Shown here: in pieces, positions 27,803 through 39,206 of the stretch
How positions within the stretch are numbered: the stretch's first letter is position 1
How the letters are laid out: the number at the start of each line of letters is the position of its first letter
Assembly (NCBI GenBank): GCA_963725035.1
Contig: CAVRWX010000010.1
Coordinates: forward strand, 62,001 to 126,000
Source: JALZKA01 sp963725035
GTDB lineage: Bacteria > Actinomycetota > Thermoleophilia > Solirubrobacterales > 70-9
Direction of reading: 5' to 3'
DNA: 64,000 nt
Notes under the pieces: model-generated
Told to the model about the DNA's origin: nothing
Databases searched by the model: none
Seen by the model: the letters and a program-made list of their open reading frames with translations, nothing else
Translations under genes and position numbers: made by a program

Positions 27803-28333
27803 ATGCCTGACGCACCAGGCCTCGAGCTCATCCGCGCCGACTTGAACGAGGCGCACCCCGACGCGATCACCGGCAGCTACTTCGAGTACGGCCAGGCGTG
27901 CCTCATCTGCGATCCGGCGAAGATCCGCGAGGTCCTCGCCTGGCTCCGCGATACGCCGGGCCAGGAGTACACGTTCCTCGCGAGCGTCCACGGCGTGGAC
28001 TACCTGCCGGCCGAGCCCCGCTTCGGGGTCCATTACGAGCTCCTCAACATGGCGCGGGTCGAGCGCATCCGCGTCCGCGCCGCGCTCGACGACCCTGGGG
28101 ACGATGCGCTCCCCGAGATCCCGACCGTCTCGGACGAGTGGCCCACCGCCGACCACCAGGAACGCGAGGTCTACGACTTCTTCGGCATCGTCTTCAAAGG
28201 ACATCCGGACCTCCGTCGCATCCTCATGCCCGAGGACTACGTCGGCTGGCCGCAGCGCCGCGACTTCCCGATTGGCGGCGAGCCCGTGATCTTCACCAAC
28301 ACCGAGCGGGACGTCCCGGGGTGGTACGCGTGA
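27803..28333 (+). CDS. nuoC: NADH-quinone oxidoreductase subunit C
   Basis: 30-kDa peripheral-arm subunit, 176 residues. Recognised by FLASVHGVDYL, the beta-rich middle, and the family signature DHQEREVYDFFGIVFKGHPDLRRILMPEDYVGWPQRRDFPI. The stop overlaps the nuoD GTG as GTGA. Not fused to NuoD, unlike enterobacteria. Confidence 0.95.
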   Translation: MPDAPGLELIRADLNEAHPDAITGSYFEYGQACLICDPAKIREVLAWLRDTPGQEYTFLASVHGVDYLPAEPRFGVHYELLNMARVERIRVRAALDDPGDDALPEIPTVSDEWPTADHQEREVYDFFGIVFKGHPDLRRILMPEDYVGWPQRRDFPIGGEPVIFTNTERDVPGWYA

Positions 28334-29691
28334 GCGAGACCGACGAGCGCCTGCGCGACGAAGAGGAAGCGGCCCCGCCAGCGGCTCCTGGCGCGAACGG
28401 CTCGGGCAGCGGCATGCGCCGCTCGTCGCCGGCACACGGCCGCGACATCGTGGCGCGCTCCTCCGCCGAGGTAATTGGCACCTCCGTTGTCGAGCGCACC
28501 GGCGCCGATGAAGCGTTGGAGCTCGAGCAGGAGCTGATGACGGTCAACCTCGGCCCACATCACCCCGCGACCCACGGAGTGCTCCGCCTCCTCGTCTCGC
28601 TCCAGGGCGAGACGGTGATCGACCTCAAGCCGATCATGGGCTACGTCCACACGGGCATCGAGAAGAACTGCGAGGACAAGTCGTATTGGAAGGCGATCCC
28701 GTTCGTCGAGCGGATGGACTACCTCTCCTACTTCTTCAACATGCAGGCCTTCTGCGGCTGCGTCGAGAAGATGCTCGACCTCGAGATCCCGCCGCGCGCC
28801 AAGTATCTGCGCGTCATCCACATGGAGCTCAACCGGCTCCACTCGCACCTGGTCTGGCTGGGCACCTCCGCCCTCGATCTGGGCGCGATGTCGATGTTCT
28901 TCTACTGCTTCCGCGACCGCGACCGGATCCTCGACCTGTTCGAGATGTCGACGGGCCAGCGCATGCACACGCGCTACTTCCAGGTCGGCGGGGTCTTCGA
29001 GGACATCCCGGTCGGCTTCGAGCGGGAGGTCAAGGCGTTCTGCGCCGAGTTCCCCACCCGCGTCGATCAGTTCGAGGCGCTCCTTACCAAGAACGAGATC
29101 TTCCTCCAGCGCACCAAGGGCGTCGGCATGGTCGATCGCGAGCGCCTCAAGGCGCTCGGCGTCACCGGGCCGCTCCTCCGCGCCGCCGGCGAGCCGTGGG
29201 ACCTCCGCAAGGTCGATCCCTGCCTCGCCTACGACGACTTCGAGTTCGACATCCCGATCGGGACGGTCGGCGACGGCTGGGACCGCTTCCGCTGCCGCAT
29301 CCAGGAGATGCGCGAGTCCGTCCGGATCATCGAGCAGGCCATCGACGGCCTCCCGGAGGGTCCCGTGCTCGCCGACGACCGCAAGATCGTGCTGCCGCCG
29401 CGCCACGAGCTCTCGACCTCGATGGAGGCGCTGATCCACCACTTCAAGCTCGTCACCGAGGGCTTCCGGGTCCCGCCGGGCGAGTGCTACTACCCGATCG
29501 AGTCGCCCCGCGGCGAGCTCGGTTGCTTCATCCTGGCCGACGGTTCGGCGAAGCCGGCGCGCGTCCACTTCCGCGACCCCTCCTTCGTGAACCTCCAGGC
29601 CCTCAGGGACATGTGCGTCGGGGAGTACATCGCCGACATGATCCAGACCCTCGCCATGCTCGACCCCATCCTGGGAGGCATCGACAGGTGA
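28330..29691 (+). CDS. nuoD: NADH-quinone oxidoreductase subunit D
   Basis: 49-kDa subunit forming the quinone pocket with NuoB. 453 residues from GTG 28330. A 60-residue Ala/Gly/Ser-rich N-terminal extension precedes TVNLGPHHPATHGVLRLLVSL, whose His lies at the quinone site. GYVHTGIEKNCEDKSYWKAIPFVERMDYLS and the C-terminal ESPRGELGCFILADGS follow, and the chain ends MLDPILGGIDR. Coupled to nuoC and nuoE by 4-base overlaps. Confidence 0.96.
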   Translation: MSETDERLRDEEEAAPPAAPGANGSGSGMRRSSPAHGRDIVARSSAEVIGTSVVERTGADEALELEQELMTVNLGPHHPATHGVLRLLVSLQGETVIDLKPIMGYVHTGIEKNCEDKSYWKAIPFVERMDYLSYFFNMQAFCGCVEKMLDLEIPPRAKYLRVIHMELNRLHSHLVWLGTSALDLGAMSMFFYCFRDRDRILDLFEMSTGQRMHTRYFQVGGVFEDIPVGFEREVKAFCAEFPTRVDQFEALLTKNEIFLQRTKGVGMVDRERLKALGVTGPLLRAAGEPWDLRKVDPCLAYDDFEFDIPIGTVGDGWDRFRCRIQEMRESVRIIEQAIDGLPEGPVLADDRKIVLPPRHELSTSMEALIHHFKLVTEGFRVPPGECYYPIESPRGELGCFILADGSAKPARVHFRDPSFVNLQALRDMCVGEYIADMIQTLAMLDPILGGIDR

Positions 29692-30358
29692 CGGGCCAGA
29701 CCGGCAACGGCGGGCCCATGCGCCCCACCGACCTCCTGACCAACGCGGAGCGCGCCGAGCTGATCGGCTCGATGCGCCCCGAGGACGCCGAGACCGTCCC
29801 AGAGCTCCATGAGGTGGACGTGCCGCCCGAGCTCCAGCGCACGATCGAAGAGGCGATGGGCCGCTACCCGCAGCTTCGCTCCGCGTCCATCCCGGCGCTC
29901 TGGGCCGTCCAGCGCCACTACGGCTGGTGCACCCCCGACGGCATCCGCCAGGCGGCCGCCGTCATGGGCGTCACCCCCGCCTACCTCCAATCGGTCGCGA
30001 GCTTCTATGACCTCTTCCGCCTCGAGCCGACGGCGAAGCACCGCGTCCTCGTCTGCCACAACATCTCCTGCTGGATGCGCGGAGCCGACGACATCCTGGT
30101 CGAGTTCTGCGAGGCCTCCGGGTGCGACCACCACGAGGCCGAGCACGACGGGGCGAACTCGCCAGACGGCGAGGTCTACATCAAGGGATTCGAGTGCCTC
30201 GGCGCCTGCGACATCGCGCCGATGGTCTCGATCGACGAGCAGTACTACGGGCCGATCGAGCCGGGCGACGCGGCCGAGATGGTCGCGCGCCTGAAGCGCG
30301 GCGAGGACCCGGCGCCCGACAAGGACCTGCGCAAGCGACCGCATGGCAGGCGGTCACC

Positions 30359-30366
<8 letters not shown>
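29688..30366 (+). CDS. nuoE: NADH-quinone oxidoreductase subunit E (frameshift near the end)
   Basis: 24-kDa subunit with the [2Fe-2S] cluster N1a. The ligands appear as VCHNISCWM and GFECLGACDIAP. GTG 29688 overlaps the nuoD stop; an ATG at 29718 is an alternative. As written the frame runs 130 bases into nuoF. A single-base shift near 30340 gives RKRP-MAGGHHA and a stop at 30366, overlapping nuoF by 8 bases, the more natural end. The core domain is unaffected. Confidence 0.9.
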
Positions 30367-31677
<1,311 letters not shown>

Positions 31678-31681
<4 letters not shown>

Positions 31682-34235
31682 GCAGCGGCAAGGAGATCAC
31701 GCTCGTCGTCGACGGCGTCGAGGTACCGGCCACGGATGGCGCGATGCTGGTCGACGCCGCGAAGGGCGGCGATGTCGAGATCCCGGTCTTCTGTTACGAG
31801 CCGAAGCTGGGAGGGCCCGTCGGCGCGTGCCGGATGTGCCTGGTCGAGGTCGAGGGCATCCCGAAGCTCCAGACCGCCTGCTCGACCCCGGTCCGCGACG
31901 GCATGGTCGTCTACACGCAGACCGAGCGCGTCCAGGAGGCGCAGAACGCTGTCGTCGAGTTCCTCCTGGTCAACCACCCCCTGGACTGCCCGGTCTGCGA
32001 CAAGGGCGGCGAGTGCCCCCTCCAGGACATCTCGATGGGCTGGGGCGCCGGCAAGACTCGCGTCACGGACCCGAAGCGCCACTTCCGCAAGCCCGTGCCC
32101 TCTGTCACCGCTGGTGCGGATCGACCGCGAGCGCTGCATCCTCTGTTACCGCTGCGTCCGCTTCTCGCAAGAGGTCGCCGAGGACGAGCAGCTCCAGCTC
32201 CTCGAGCGCGGGGCCCGCTCGTTCGTCGGCACCTTCGACGACCGCCCCTACATCGCGCCGTTCCACGGCAACATCATCGAGCTCTGCCCCGTCGGGGCGC
32301 TCACCTCGGAGGCCTACCGCTTCCGCGCTCGGCCATGGGACATCGAGGACGCCGGATCGGTCTGCACTCTCTGCCCGTCGCAGTGCAACGTCAAGTTCAC
32401 CGTCCGCGACGAGAAGGTCGCCCGGGTCCTTGGCCGCGACAACCACGAGGTCGACGACGGGTGGCTTTGCGACAAGGGCCGCTTCGGCTTTCAGATGTTC
32501 CACTCCGAGGACCGGCTGCTCCAGCCGATGGTCCGCACCGGCGGCGCGCTCCACAAGGCAACCTGGGACGAGGCGCTCCAGAAGGCCGCGGACGGCCTCA
32601 AGGCCGCGGGCCCTCGCACAGCCATCCTGATCGGCAGCCAGGCCTCGAACGAGGAGGGCTACCTGCTCCAGCGGATCGCGCGCCAGGCGCTCGGCTCGCC
32701 CCACGTTGATTCACGCCGCGGCCACGGCCTCGAGCGCGGCACCGCACTTGCGCTTGAGCGCCCCGAGCTCTCGGCGGCCATGTCCGACATCGACGGCGCG
32801 GAGGCGATCCTCGTCGTCGGTACCGACCCGCTCCACTCGATGCCGATCCTGGACCTGCGCCTGCGCAAGGCGATGCGTGACCACGGCACTCGCGTCGCCG
32901 TCGTCTCGGAGCGCCCGACTGCGCTCGACGGCGGATCAGAGGAGACGCTTCGCTACGCGCCCGGCGAGGCGGCGACGGTGCTTTCGAACCTTGCGGCAGA
33001 GCTCGCCAGCTCCGCGGGTGGCGCCGGTGGCGAGGATTCCGAGCGGATCGCGGGAGCGCTCCGGCCCGGCAAGACCGTGGTCATCTACGGCGAACGGGTC
33101 GGTCACGGCCCCGACGGCGAGCGCGCCCTCGCGGCGCTGATCGCATGCGCCGACGCGCTCAACCTGTCTGCCGACGGCGCGGGCCTCCTCGAGGTGCCCG
33201 AGACTTGCAACGCGCGCGGCCTGCGCGAGGTCGGCTGCCTGCCGACCGCAGGCCCCGGCCTCTCCGAGACCGCGCAGGGCATGAGCGCGACGCAGGTCCG
33301 CGAGGCGCTCGAGGCGGAGGAGCTCGACGCGCTGATCCTGTGGGACGTCGATCCGATCCGCGAACTTCCCGATCCCGAGCGCTGGCGCACAGCCCTGGGC
33401 GCCGCCGACTTCGTCCTGGAGGTCGGGATGTTCGGAAACGCCTCGGGCGGCCAGGCGGACGTATTCCTTCCCGGCGAGTCGCACGCCGAGAAGGAGGGCA
33501 CCGTCACCCACCCCGACGGCCGCGTCCAGCGCGTCCGCCCGAGCGTCCCCCACCCGGGCGACACCCGTCACGGGTGGCAGTGGCTCGCCGAGCTGGCCTT
33601 CCGCCTCGGCCACGAGACGGGAGTCGACTCGTCGACCGAGGCGCTCGAAGCCTTGGTGGCGGAAGTTCCCGTTCTACGCCGGCCTGACCCACGAGGAGAT
33701 CGGCGGCACGGGAGTCCGCTGGCAGGACCGCGAGCAAGCCTCATCGTTCCCCACACCAACGTCGGCGCTTGGCGAGGGGGCCTCGGGTTCTCCCGCGGAA
33801 CGTAAAACGACGAGCCCAGCAACAATCGCGGAGACCGACCACGCCCCACGCGAGGAGAGTGGAGCGGGGGGACCCGAGGCCCACTCGCAAACCCTCCGCC
33901 TAGGCACCTACCGAGACCTCTGGGCCTACGAGGTCACCGAGCGCTCACCCGCGCTCCGCTTCCTCATGCCAGGCCAGACGCTCGAGCTCTCGATCGCGGA
34001 CGCCGAGCGCTTCGGCGTCGCGCAGGGCGACCCGGTGAACGTGCGCTCGAACGGCCACTCCGTCAAGGCGAAGGTCGCAATCCGCGAGCGCATCCGTCCC
34101 GGCTCCGGCTTCCTGATCGATGGGCTTGCCGAGCAGGGCCCGAACGTCCTCGCTGGCGCTCAAACGGTCGAGGTCGAGCGAATCGAAGCTGACCCCGGCA
34201 CCCCCGGACGCGAAGCGGAGGAGGTGGCCGGGTAG
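31678..34235 (+). CDS. nuoG: NADH-quinone oxidoreductase subunit G (two frameshifts)
   Basis: 75-kDa subunit. The N-terminal [2Fe-2S] ferredoxin domain (CYEPKLGGPVGACRMCLVEV), the His/Cys cluster (HPLDCPVCDKGGECPLQD) and the [4Fe-4S] segment (RCILCYRCVRFSQE) are clear. The molybdopterin-type domain follows with CTLCPSQCNVKF. The frame breaks at about 32104 (before SPLVRIDRERC) and again at about 33665 (before FYAGLTHEEIGGTGVRWQ). The C-terminal MopB-like barrel ends at 34235. GTG 31678 overlaps the nuoF stop. Repaired length is about 850 residues. Confidence 0.92.
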
Positions 34236-35251
34236 TGGTTTCCGTGCCCTTCGCCGAGGTCGGATTCGCCGAGGCCACCTGGGTCCTCCTCGTCAAGTCG
34301 GTGATCATCTTCGCGCTTGTCTTCGCGATCGTGCCCGTCCTCACCGTGGTCGAGCGCAAGATCCTGGGCCGCTTCCAGGCGCGCTACGGCCCGAACCGGG
34401 TCGGCCCGATGGGCCTCGCGCAGCCGCTTGCTGACGCCCTGAAGCTCGTCGGCAAGGAGCCGTACAAGCCCGACAACGCGACGGGCCCTCTGTGGGCGAT
34501 CGCCCCGGCGATCGTGGTGTTCACGGGCGTCGCGACCCTCGCGATCCTTCCCTGGGGAAACGTTCAGGAGGTCGGGAACGGTGACGTCGGCCTCTACGGC
34601 ATCGACGTCTCGATCGGCGTCCTCTACTTCTTCGCATTCGGCTCGATCGCGTTCTACGGCCTGCTTCTTGGCGGCTGGGCGTCGGGCTCCAAGTACTCGT
34701 TCCTGGGCGCGATGCGCTCGGCCGCGCAGCTGATCTCGTACGAGATCTCGATGGGCCTCGCGCTCCTCGGCGGGGTGATGATGGCCGGCTCGCTCAGCCT
34801 CACCGCGATCGTCGAAGCGCAGGGCGACATGTGGTACATCGTCCCGCAGTTCGTCGGCTTCCTTTGCTTCATGGTCGCCGGCTTCGCGGAGACCTCGCGC
34901 GCCCCGTTCGACCTGCCCGAGGCGGACGCCGAGCTCGTCGCCGGCTACCAGACGGAGTACGGCGGGATGCGCTGGGGCACCTTCATGATGGCCGAGTACA
35001 TCGAGATGTTCGTCGTCTCGGGCATCGCCGTGACCTTCTTCCTGGGCGGCTGGATGGGCCCGGGCCCCGGCTTCCTGGACCCGGTCTGGATGCTCCTCAA
35101 GATCCTGCTCTTGATGTTCGTCTTCTTCTGGATCAGGGCGACGCTCCCGCGCGTCCGCTACGACCAGCTCATGAGCCTGGGCTGGAAGATCCTCCTGCCT
35201 CTGACTACCCTCAACGTCCTGGTGACCGCGGTCCTGGTAGTGGTGGCCTGA
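34235..35251 (+). CDS. nuoH: NADH-quinone oxidoreductase subunit H
   Basis: Membrane subunit joining the peripheral arm to the proton pumps and shaping the quinone channel. 338 residues, about eight helices. Signatures are VVERKILGRFQARYGPNRVGP, ADALKLVGKEPYKP, SYEISMGLALLG, AETSRAPFDLPEADAELVAGYQTEYGG and RATLPRVRYDQLMSLGWK. GTG 34235 overlaps the last base of the nuoG stop. Confidence 0.97.
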   Translation: MVSVPFAEVGFAEATWVLLVKSVIIFALVFAIVPVLTVVERKILGRFQARYGPNRVGPMGLAQPLADALKLVGKEPYKPDNATGPLWAIAPAIVVFTGVATLAILPWGNVQEVGNGDVGLYGIDVSIGVLYFFAFGSIAFYGLLLGGWASGSKYSFLGAMRSAAQLISYEISMGLALLGGVMMAGSLSLTAIVEAQGDMWYIVPQFVGFLCFMVAGFAETSRAPFDLPEADAELVAGYQTEYGGMRWGTFMMAEYIEMFVVSGIAVTFFLGGWMGPGPGFLDPVWMLLKILLLMFVFFWIRATLPRVRYDQLMSLGWKILLPLTTLNVLVTAVLVVVA

Positions 35252-35256
35252 TCAAG

Positions 35257-35802
35257 ATGAGCGAAGAGTTCCCCTACCTCCCCGACGATTCCTATGCGGT
35301 CGTCCAGCGCGGGCCCGAGCCCGGCGGCCCCAAGGGGGCCTACCGCGTCTTCGGCGAGACCCTCCGCGGGCTCAAGACCACGATGGCCCGGATGGTCGAG
35401 GGGCCGACGACGATCCAGTACCCGGAGGAGAAGACGCCCGTCTATCCGCGGTTCCGGGGCCGCCACAAGCTCCACCGCTTCGAGGACACCGGCCTCGAGA
35501 AGTGCGTCGGATGCTCGCTCTGCGCCGCCGCCTGCCCGGCCGACTGCATCCGCGTCGTCGCCTCCGAGAACGATCCCGCCGACCGCGTCTCGGCCGGCGA
35601 GCGCTACGCGTCGGTGTATGAGATCAACCTCGCCCGGTGCATCTTCTGCGGCTACTGCGAGGTCGCCTGCCCCTTCGACGCGATCACGATGGGCCACGAC
35701 TACGAGATGGCCGACTACAACCGCGGCGACCTGATCTTCACCAAGGAGATGCTCCTCGCCGAGCCAATCGAGCGCACCCCGCTTCGCACCGAGGGCGAGT
35801 AG
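35257..35802 (+). CDS. nuoI: NADH-quinone oxidoreductase subunit I
   Basis: 23-kDa subunit with two [4Fe-4S] clusters (N6a, N6b). Both motifs are complete: CVGCSLCAAACPADC and CIFCGYCEVACPFDA. 181 residues from ATG 35257. Last gene of the first nuo block; the complex I order stops here and resumes with nuoJ at 42761. Confidence 0.97.
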   Translation: MSEEFPYLPDDSYAVVQRGPEPGGPKGAYRVFGETLRGLKTTMARMVEGPTTIQYPEEKTPVYPRFRGRHKLHRFEDTGLEKCVGCSLCAAACPADCIRVVASENDPADRVSAGERYASVYEINLARCIFCGYCEVACPFDAITMGHDYEMADYNRGDLIFTKEMLLAEPIERTPLRTEGE

Positions 35803-35818
35803 CGCGCCGGGCGTCGCC

Positions 35819-36805
35819 GTGCGGGCGATGCTCCTGGACAAGCCCGGCGAGCCACCCGAAGAACGCGACGTACCCGCGCCCGAGCCCGGATCCGGCCAAG
35901 TGCTCGTCCGGGTCCTGGCGTGCGGCGTGTGCCGGACCGACCTCCACGTCGTCGATGGCGAGCTCACCGAGCCGAAGCTCCCGCTGGTGCCCGGCCATCA
36001 GATCGTCGGAGAGGTGGTCGAGGCCGGTGGCGAGACGAGCGGCTTCGACGCGGGCGATCGGGTCGGCATCCCCTGGCTCGGGATGGACCTGCGGGGAATG
36101 CCGGTATTGCGCCTCGGGCCGCGAGAACCTGTGCCCGAAGCGCGCTGTTCACCGGGTACACGCTCGACGGCGGATACGCGGAGCTGGTCGTCGCCGACGC
36201 CCGTTACGTCTTCCCGCTGCCGGCCGGTGATCCTGTCGCCCAGGCGCCGCTTCTTTGCGCCGGCCTGATCGGCTACCGCGCCCTGCGCTTCTGCGGTGAC
36301 GCGGAGCGCCTTGGCCTCTATGGCTTCGGCGGCTCGGCCCACATCGTTTGTCAGGTTGCGGCGCCATCAGGGCCGGCGCGTCTTCGCCGTGACGCGGGGA
36401 GGGGAGCCGACGCGCGCCTTTGCGCGAAGCCTCGGAGCCGAATGGGCAGGACCAGCCGCCGATGTGCCCGAGGAGCTGGACGCGGCGATCATCTTCGCGC
36501 CGGCCGGCGAGCTGGTGGTAAGCGCCCTGCGTGCGCTCGCGCCGGGCGGATCGGTCGTCTGCGCGGGCATCCACATGACCGACATCCCGCCGATCCCCTA
36601 CGAGGACCTCTGGCACGAGCGCCAGATCCGCTCCGTGGCGAACCTGACGCGCAGCGACGGACACGAGTTTCTCCCTCTCGCCGGAGAGATCCCGGTCAAG
36701 ACCACGACGAGCGCCTATCCCCTCGAGGCCGCCAACGAAGCGCTCGCCGACTTGAGGGAGGGGCGGGTCGAGGGCGCGGCGGTGCTCGAGGTCGGTTTGA
36801 AGTGA
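35819..36805 (+). CDS. Zinc-dependent alcohol dehydrogenase (three frameshifts)
   Basis: MDR-superfamily alcohol dehydrogenase, about 330 residues after repair, starting at the GTG 35819. The catalytic zinc site CGVCRTDLHVVDGEL and GHQIVGEVVEAGG are present. The frame breaks near 36090; the structural-zinc loop (CGECRYCASGRENLC) lies in the next frame. It breaks near 36146 before FTGYTLDGGYAELVV, and near 36358 before RRHQGRRVFAVTRGGEPTRAFA. The end is ALADLREGRVEGAAVLEVGLK. The cofactor-binding LYGFGGSAHI is preserved. Substrate is probably a medium-chain alcohol or aldehyde. Either a decaying gene or three sequence errors. Confidence 0.82.
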
Positions 36806-36827
36806 GCCCTTGGAGGTAAAGGGAAGC

Positions 36828-37277
36828 GTGGGGATGGACGTACCCGAGACCGCCGAGGGGGACCTGGCCGAGCGAAACCTCAAGCTCGTGCGCTTGCACT
36901 ACGCCGCGTTCGCGTGCGGAGATCTCGACGGGCTTGTAGGTGGGCTCGACGAGGACGTCGCGATCAACATCCATGACGAACACGGCAAGGCAGCCGAGCG
37001 GCCGATCAGGGGCCGCGCGGGCGCCCGGTCGTTCTTCGAGGGAATCAACGCAGCGATCACCAATTCGACCGTCGAGATCGAGCGCCTCAGGGCCGACGGC
37101 AACCGAGTGCTGGCGCATGTGACCCTTGGTGGGACGATGCGCGAAACCGGGATAACCGGCGCGATCCCTGCCGTGCACCTCTTCACGATCCACGACGAGC
37201 TGATCACCGAGATCCGCACCCACCGCCCGGACTGGCGGAACTACGGCGGGCCCCAGGAGCCGGACGCTCCGACCTAG
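36828..37277 (+). CDS. SnoaL/NTF2-like protein
   Basis: About 149 residues of the alpha+beta cone fold: LAERNLKLVRLHYAAFACGDLDGLVGGLDEDV, IRGRAGARSFFEGINAA, VLAHVTLGGTMRETG, and the closing strand IPAVHLFTIHDELITEIRTHRPDW. GTG 36828 lies about 10 bases after GGAGGT; ATG 36834 is also possible. Members act as polyketide cyclases, isomerases or non-catalytic subunits. The role here is unknown, perhaps linked to the adjacent dehydrogenase. Its end overlaps the convergent tetR-type gene by 4 bases. Confidence 0.82.
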   Translation: MGMDVPETAEGDLAERNLKLVRLHYAAFACGDLDGLVGGLDEDVAINIHDEHGKAAERPIRGRAGARSFFEGINAAITNSTVEIERLRADGNRVLAHVTLGGTMRETGITGAIPAVHLFTIHDELITEIRTHRPDWRNYGGPQEPDAPT

Positions 37278-37894
37278 GCGAGCATGCGCTCGAGCGCTGC
37301 GCGGTGGTACGGCCACTGGTTGCCGCGGCTCGCGCGTCCCGACGGATCGAACTCGCGAACGAGCGCGAGGCCGGCGACCGTGTTCATCGCGACGGCCAGC
37401 TTGCGGTCGAACCCTGGCTCCTCGCCGAGTTCGCCCGCGACCTCCCTCGCGACCTCGGCGGTCGAGCTGTAGATGTTCTTCTCGACGGGGATCAGCCGCT
37501 CGCGGAGCTCGGCGTCGTCGGCCGAGGCGACCCAGAGCTTGGCGGCAACCGTGAAGAGCGGGCTCGAGAAGTCCTCCCACAAGAGGTCGAGGAGCGCCCG
37601 CAGGCGGACTTCCCGGTCGCCCGACAGTGTCCTCGCGCGTTCCGCATAGCGGTCGATGCGCTGCTCGGCCAGATGCTCGAACGCGCTCGCGACCAGGTCG
37701 ACGCGGTGCGGGAAATGGTGGCTCTGAGCGCCCTGCGACACCCCGGCGCGCTCGGTGACGTGGCGGATCGTCGTCCCCGCGTATCCGTCCTCGATCAGAC
37801 ACTCGATCGTCGCGTCGAGAAGCCGCGCGCGCGTCTCCGCCCTGCGCTCGGCCTGGGTCCGGCGCGGCCTGGGGGTGGTCTCGGTGGAGCTCAT
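37274..37894 (-). CDS. TetR-family transcriptional regulator
   Basis: 206 residues from ATG 37894. The N-terminal helix-turn-helix is clear: RARLLDATIECLIEDGYAGTTIRHVTERAGVSQGAQSHHFPHRVDLV. The C-terminal ligand-binding helices include LRALLDLLWEDFSSPLF. Divergent from the thiolase/acyl-CoA dehydrogenase genes, so it probably represses them and senses an acyl-CoA or related compound. This is inference from position. Confidence 0.9.
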   Translation of the reverse strand: MSSTETTPRPRRTQAERRAETRARLLDATIECLIEDGYAGTTIRHVTERAGVSQGAQSHHFPHRVDLVASAFEHLAEQRIDRYAERARTLSGDREVRLRALLDLLWEDFSSPLFTVAAKLWVASADDAELRERLIPVEKNIYSSTAEVAREVAGELGEEPGFDRKLAVAMNTVAGLALVREFDPSGRASRGNQWPYHRAALERMLA

Positions 37895-37906
37895 AGGCGC
37901 GACTGT

Positions 37907-37925
37907 AACAAACCGGGCGCTTGTT
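37907..37925. promoter_or_regulatory. Possible TetR operator
   Basis: Short 5-9-5 inverted repeat AACAA and TTGTT in the 87-base gap between the divergent tetR-type and thiolase genes. Weak by itself; placed here because of context. Confidence 0.3.
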
Positions 37926-37981
37926 CTGTATCTTTGTAAGCGCACCCGAACCGAATTCGACCGAAAGGCCTCTCCTCTCCC

Positions 37982-39189
37982 ATGAGCACCAACGGAAACC
38001 GCACCTTCGTCATCGGCGTCGGCATGACCAAGTTCGACAAGCCGGGCACCAAGGACGGGGACTACCCCGACTGGGCGAAGGAAGCGGGCGAGAAGGCCCT
38101 GGCCGACGCCGGCATCCCTACGACGACGTCGAGCAGGCCTACGCGGGTTACTGCTACGGCGACTCGACCTACGGCCAGCGGGCGCTGTACCAGCTCGGCC
38201 TGACCGGCATTCCGGTCGTGAACGTGAACAACAACTGCTCGACGGGCTCGTCGGCGCTCTTCCTGGCCCGCCAGGCCGTCAAGGGCGGCATCGCCGACTG
38301 CGCGCTCGCGGTGGGCTTCGAAAAGATGGAGCCCGGCTCGCTCGGCGTCAAGTACACCGACCGCACGAACGCGCTCGACAAGCACGTCACCGCGATGTTC
38401 CAGATCCGCGCCCCCGAGGCCTCGCCCGCCGCGCCGCAGATGTTCGGCAACGCCGGCCGCGACCACATGGAGAAGTACGGCTCGACCCCCGACCACTACG
38501 CGTGGATCGGCTGGAAGAACCACAAGCACTCGGTCAACAACCCGTACGCGCAGTTCCAGGACGAGTACACGCTCGACCAGATCAAGGAAGCGCGCATGAT
38601 CCACGAGCCGCTGACGAAGCTCCAGTGCTCGCCCACCTCCGACGGCTCCGCGTGCGCGATCGTCGCATCGGAGAGCTACGTCGACGAGCACGGCCTGTGG
38701 GACCAGGCCGTCGAGATCGCCGGGCAGGCGATGGTGACCGACACCGCGAACACGTTTGACGACGACACGGACTGCATCCGCCTCGTCGGCTACGAGATGT
38801 CGAAGGAGGCCGCTCGCAAGGCCTACGAGGAGGCGCAGGTCTCGGCAGAGGAAGTCGATGTCTGCGAGCTCCACGACTGCTTCTCGGCCAACGAGCTCAT
38901 CACCTACGAGGCGCTCGGCTTCGCCGAGGAGGGCCACGGCCACGAGCTGGTCGACGCCGAGGCGACCACCTACGGGGGCTCCGGCCCCGTGGTGAACCCG
39001 TCCGGCGGCCTGATCTCGAAGGGCCACCCGCTGGGAGCCACCGGTCTCGCCCAGTGCTCAGAGCTCACCTGGCAGCTCCGCGGGACCGCGGACAAGCGCC
39101 AGGTGGACGGCGCCAAGATCGCCCTCCAGCACAACATCGGCCTCGGCGGCGCCGCCGTGGTATCCGTCTATAAGCCCGCAGCGGCCTAA
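37982..39189 (+). CDS. SCP-x-type thiolase / acetyl-CoA acetyltransferase (one frameshift)
   Basis: About 402 residues after repair. It starts MSTNGNRTFVIGVGMTKFDKPG; the frame breaks near 38118 and resumes YDDVEQAYAGYCYGDSTYGQRALYQLGL. The catalytic cysteine is in NVNNNCSTGSSALFLARQAV. Further conserved histidines lie in CELHDCFSANEL and ISKGHPLGATGLAQ, and the end is HNIGLGGAAVVSVYK. These features match the sterol-carrier-protein thiolase group, acting late in beta-oxidation or side-chain degradation. Probably in one transcript with the acyl-CoA dehydrogenase, 17 bases downstream. Confidence 0.9.
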
Positions 39190-39206
39190 TCGAAAGGAAT
39201 CGAACC

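Noticed and set aside
28237..29568. A 443-codon open frame antisense to nuoD
   Set aside because: Same codon-bias shadow; the sequence is a run of Asp/Glu/Leu/Arg with no recognisable domain.
35819..36805. Three separate small genes in place of one alcohol dehydrogenase
   Set aside because: The pieces line up in order as one enzyme with both zinc regions and a nucleotide-binding site; one-base shifts join them.
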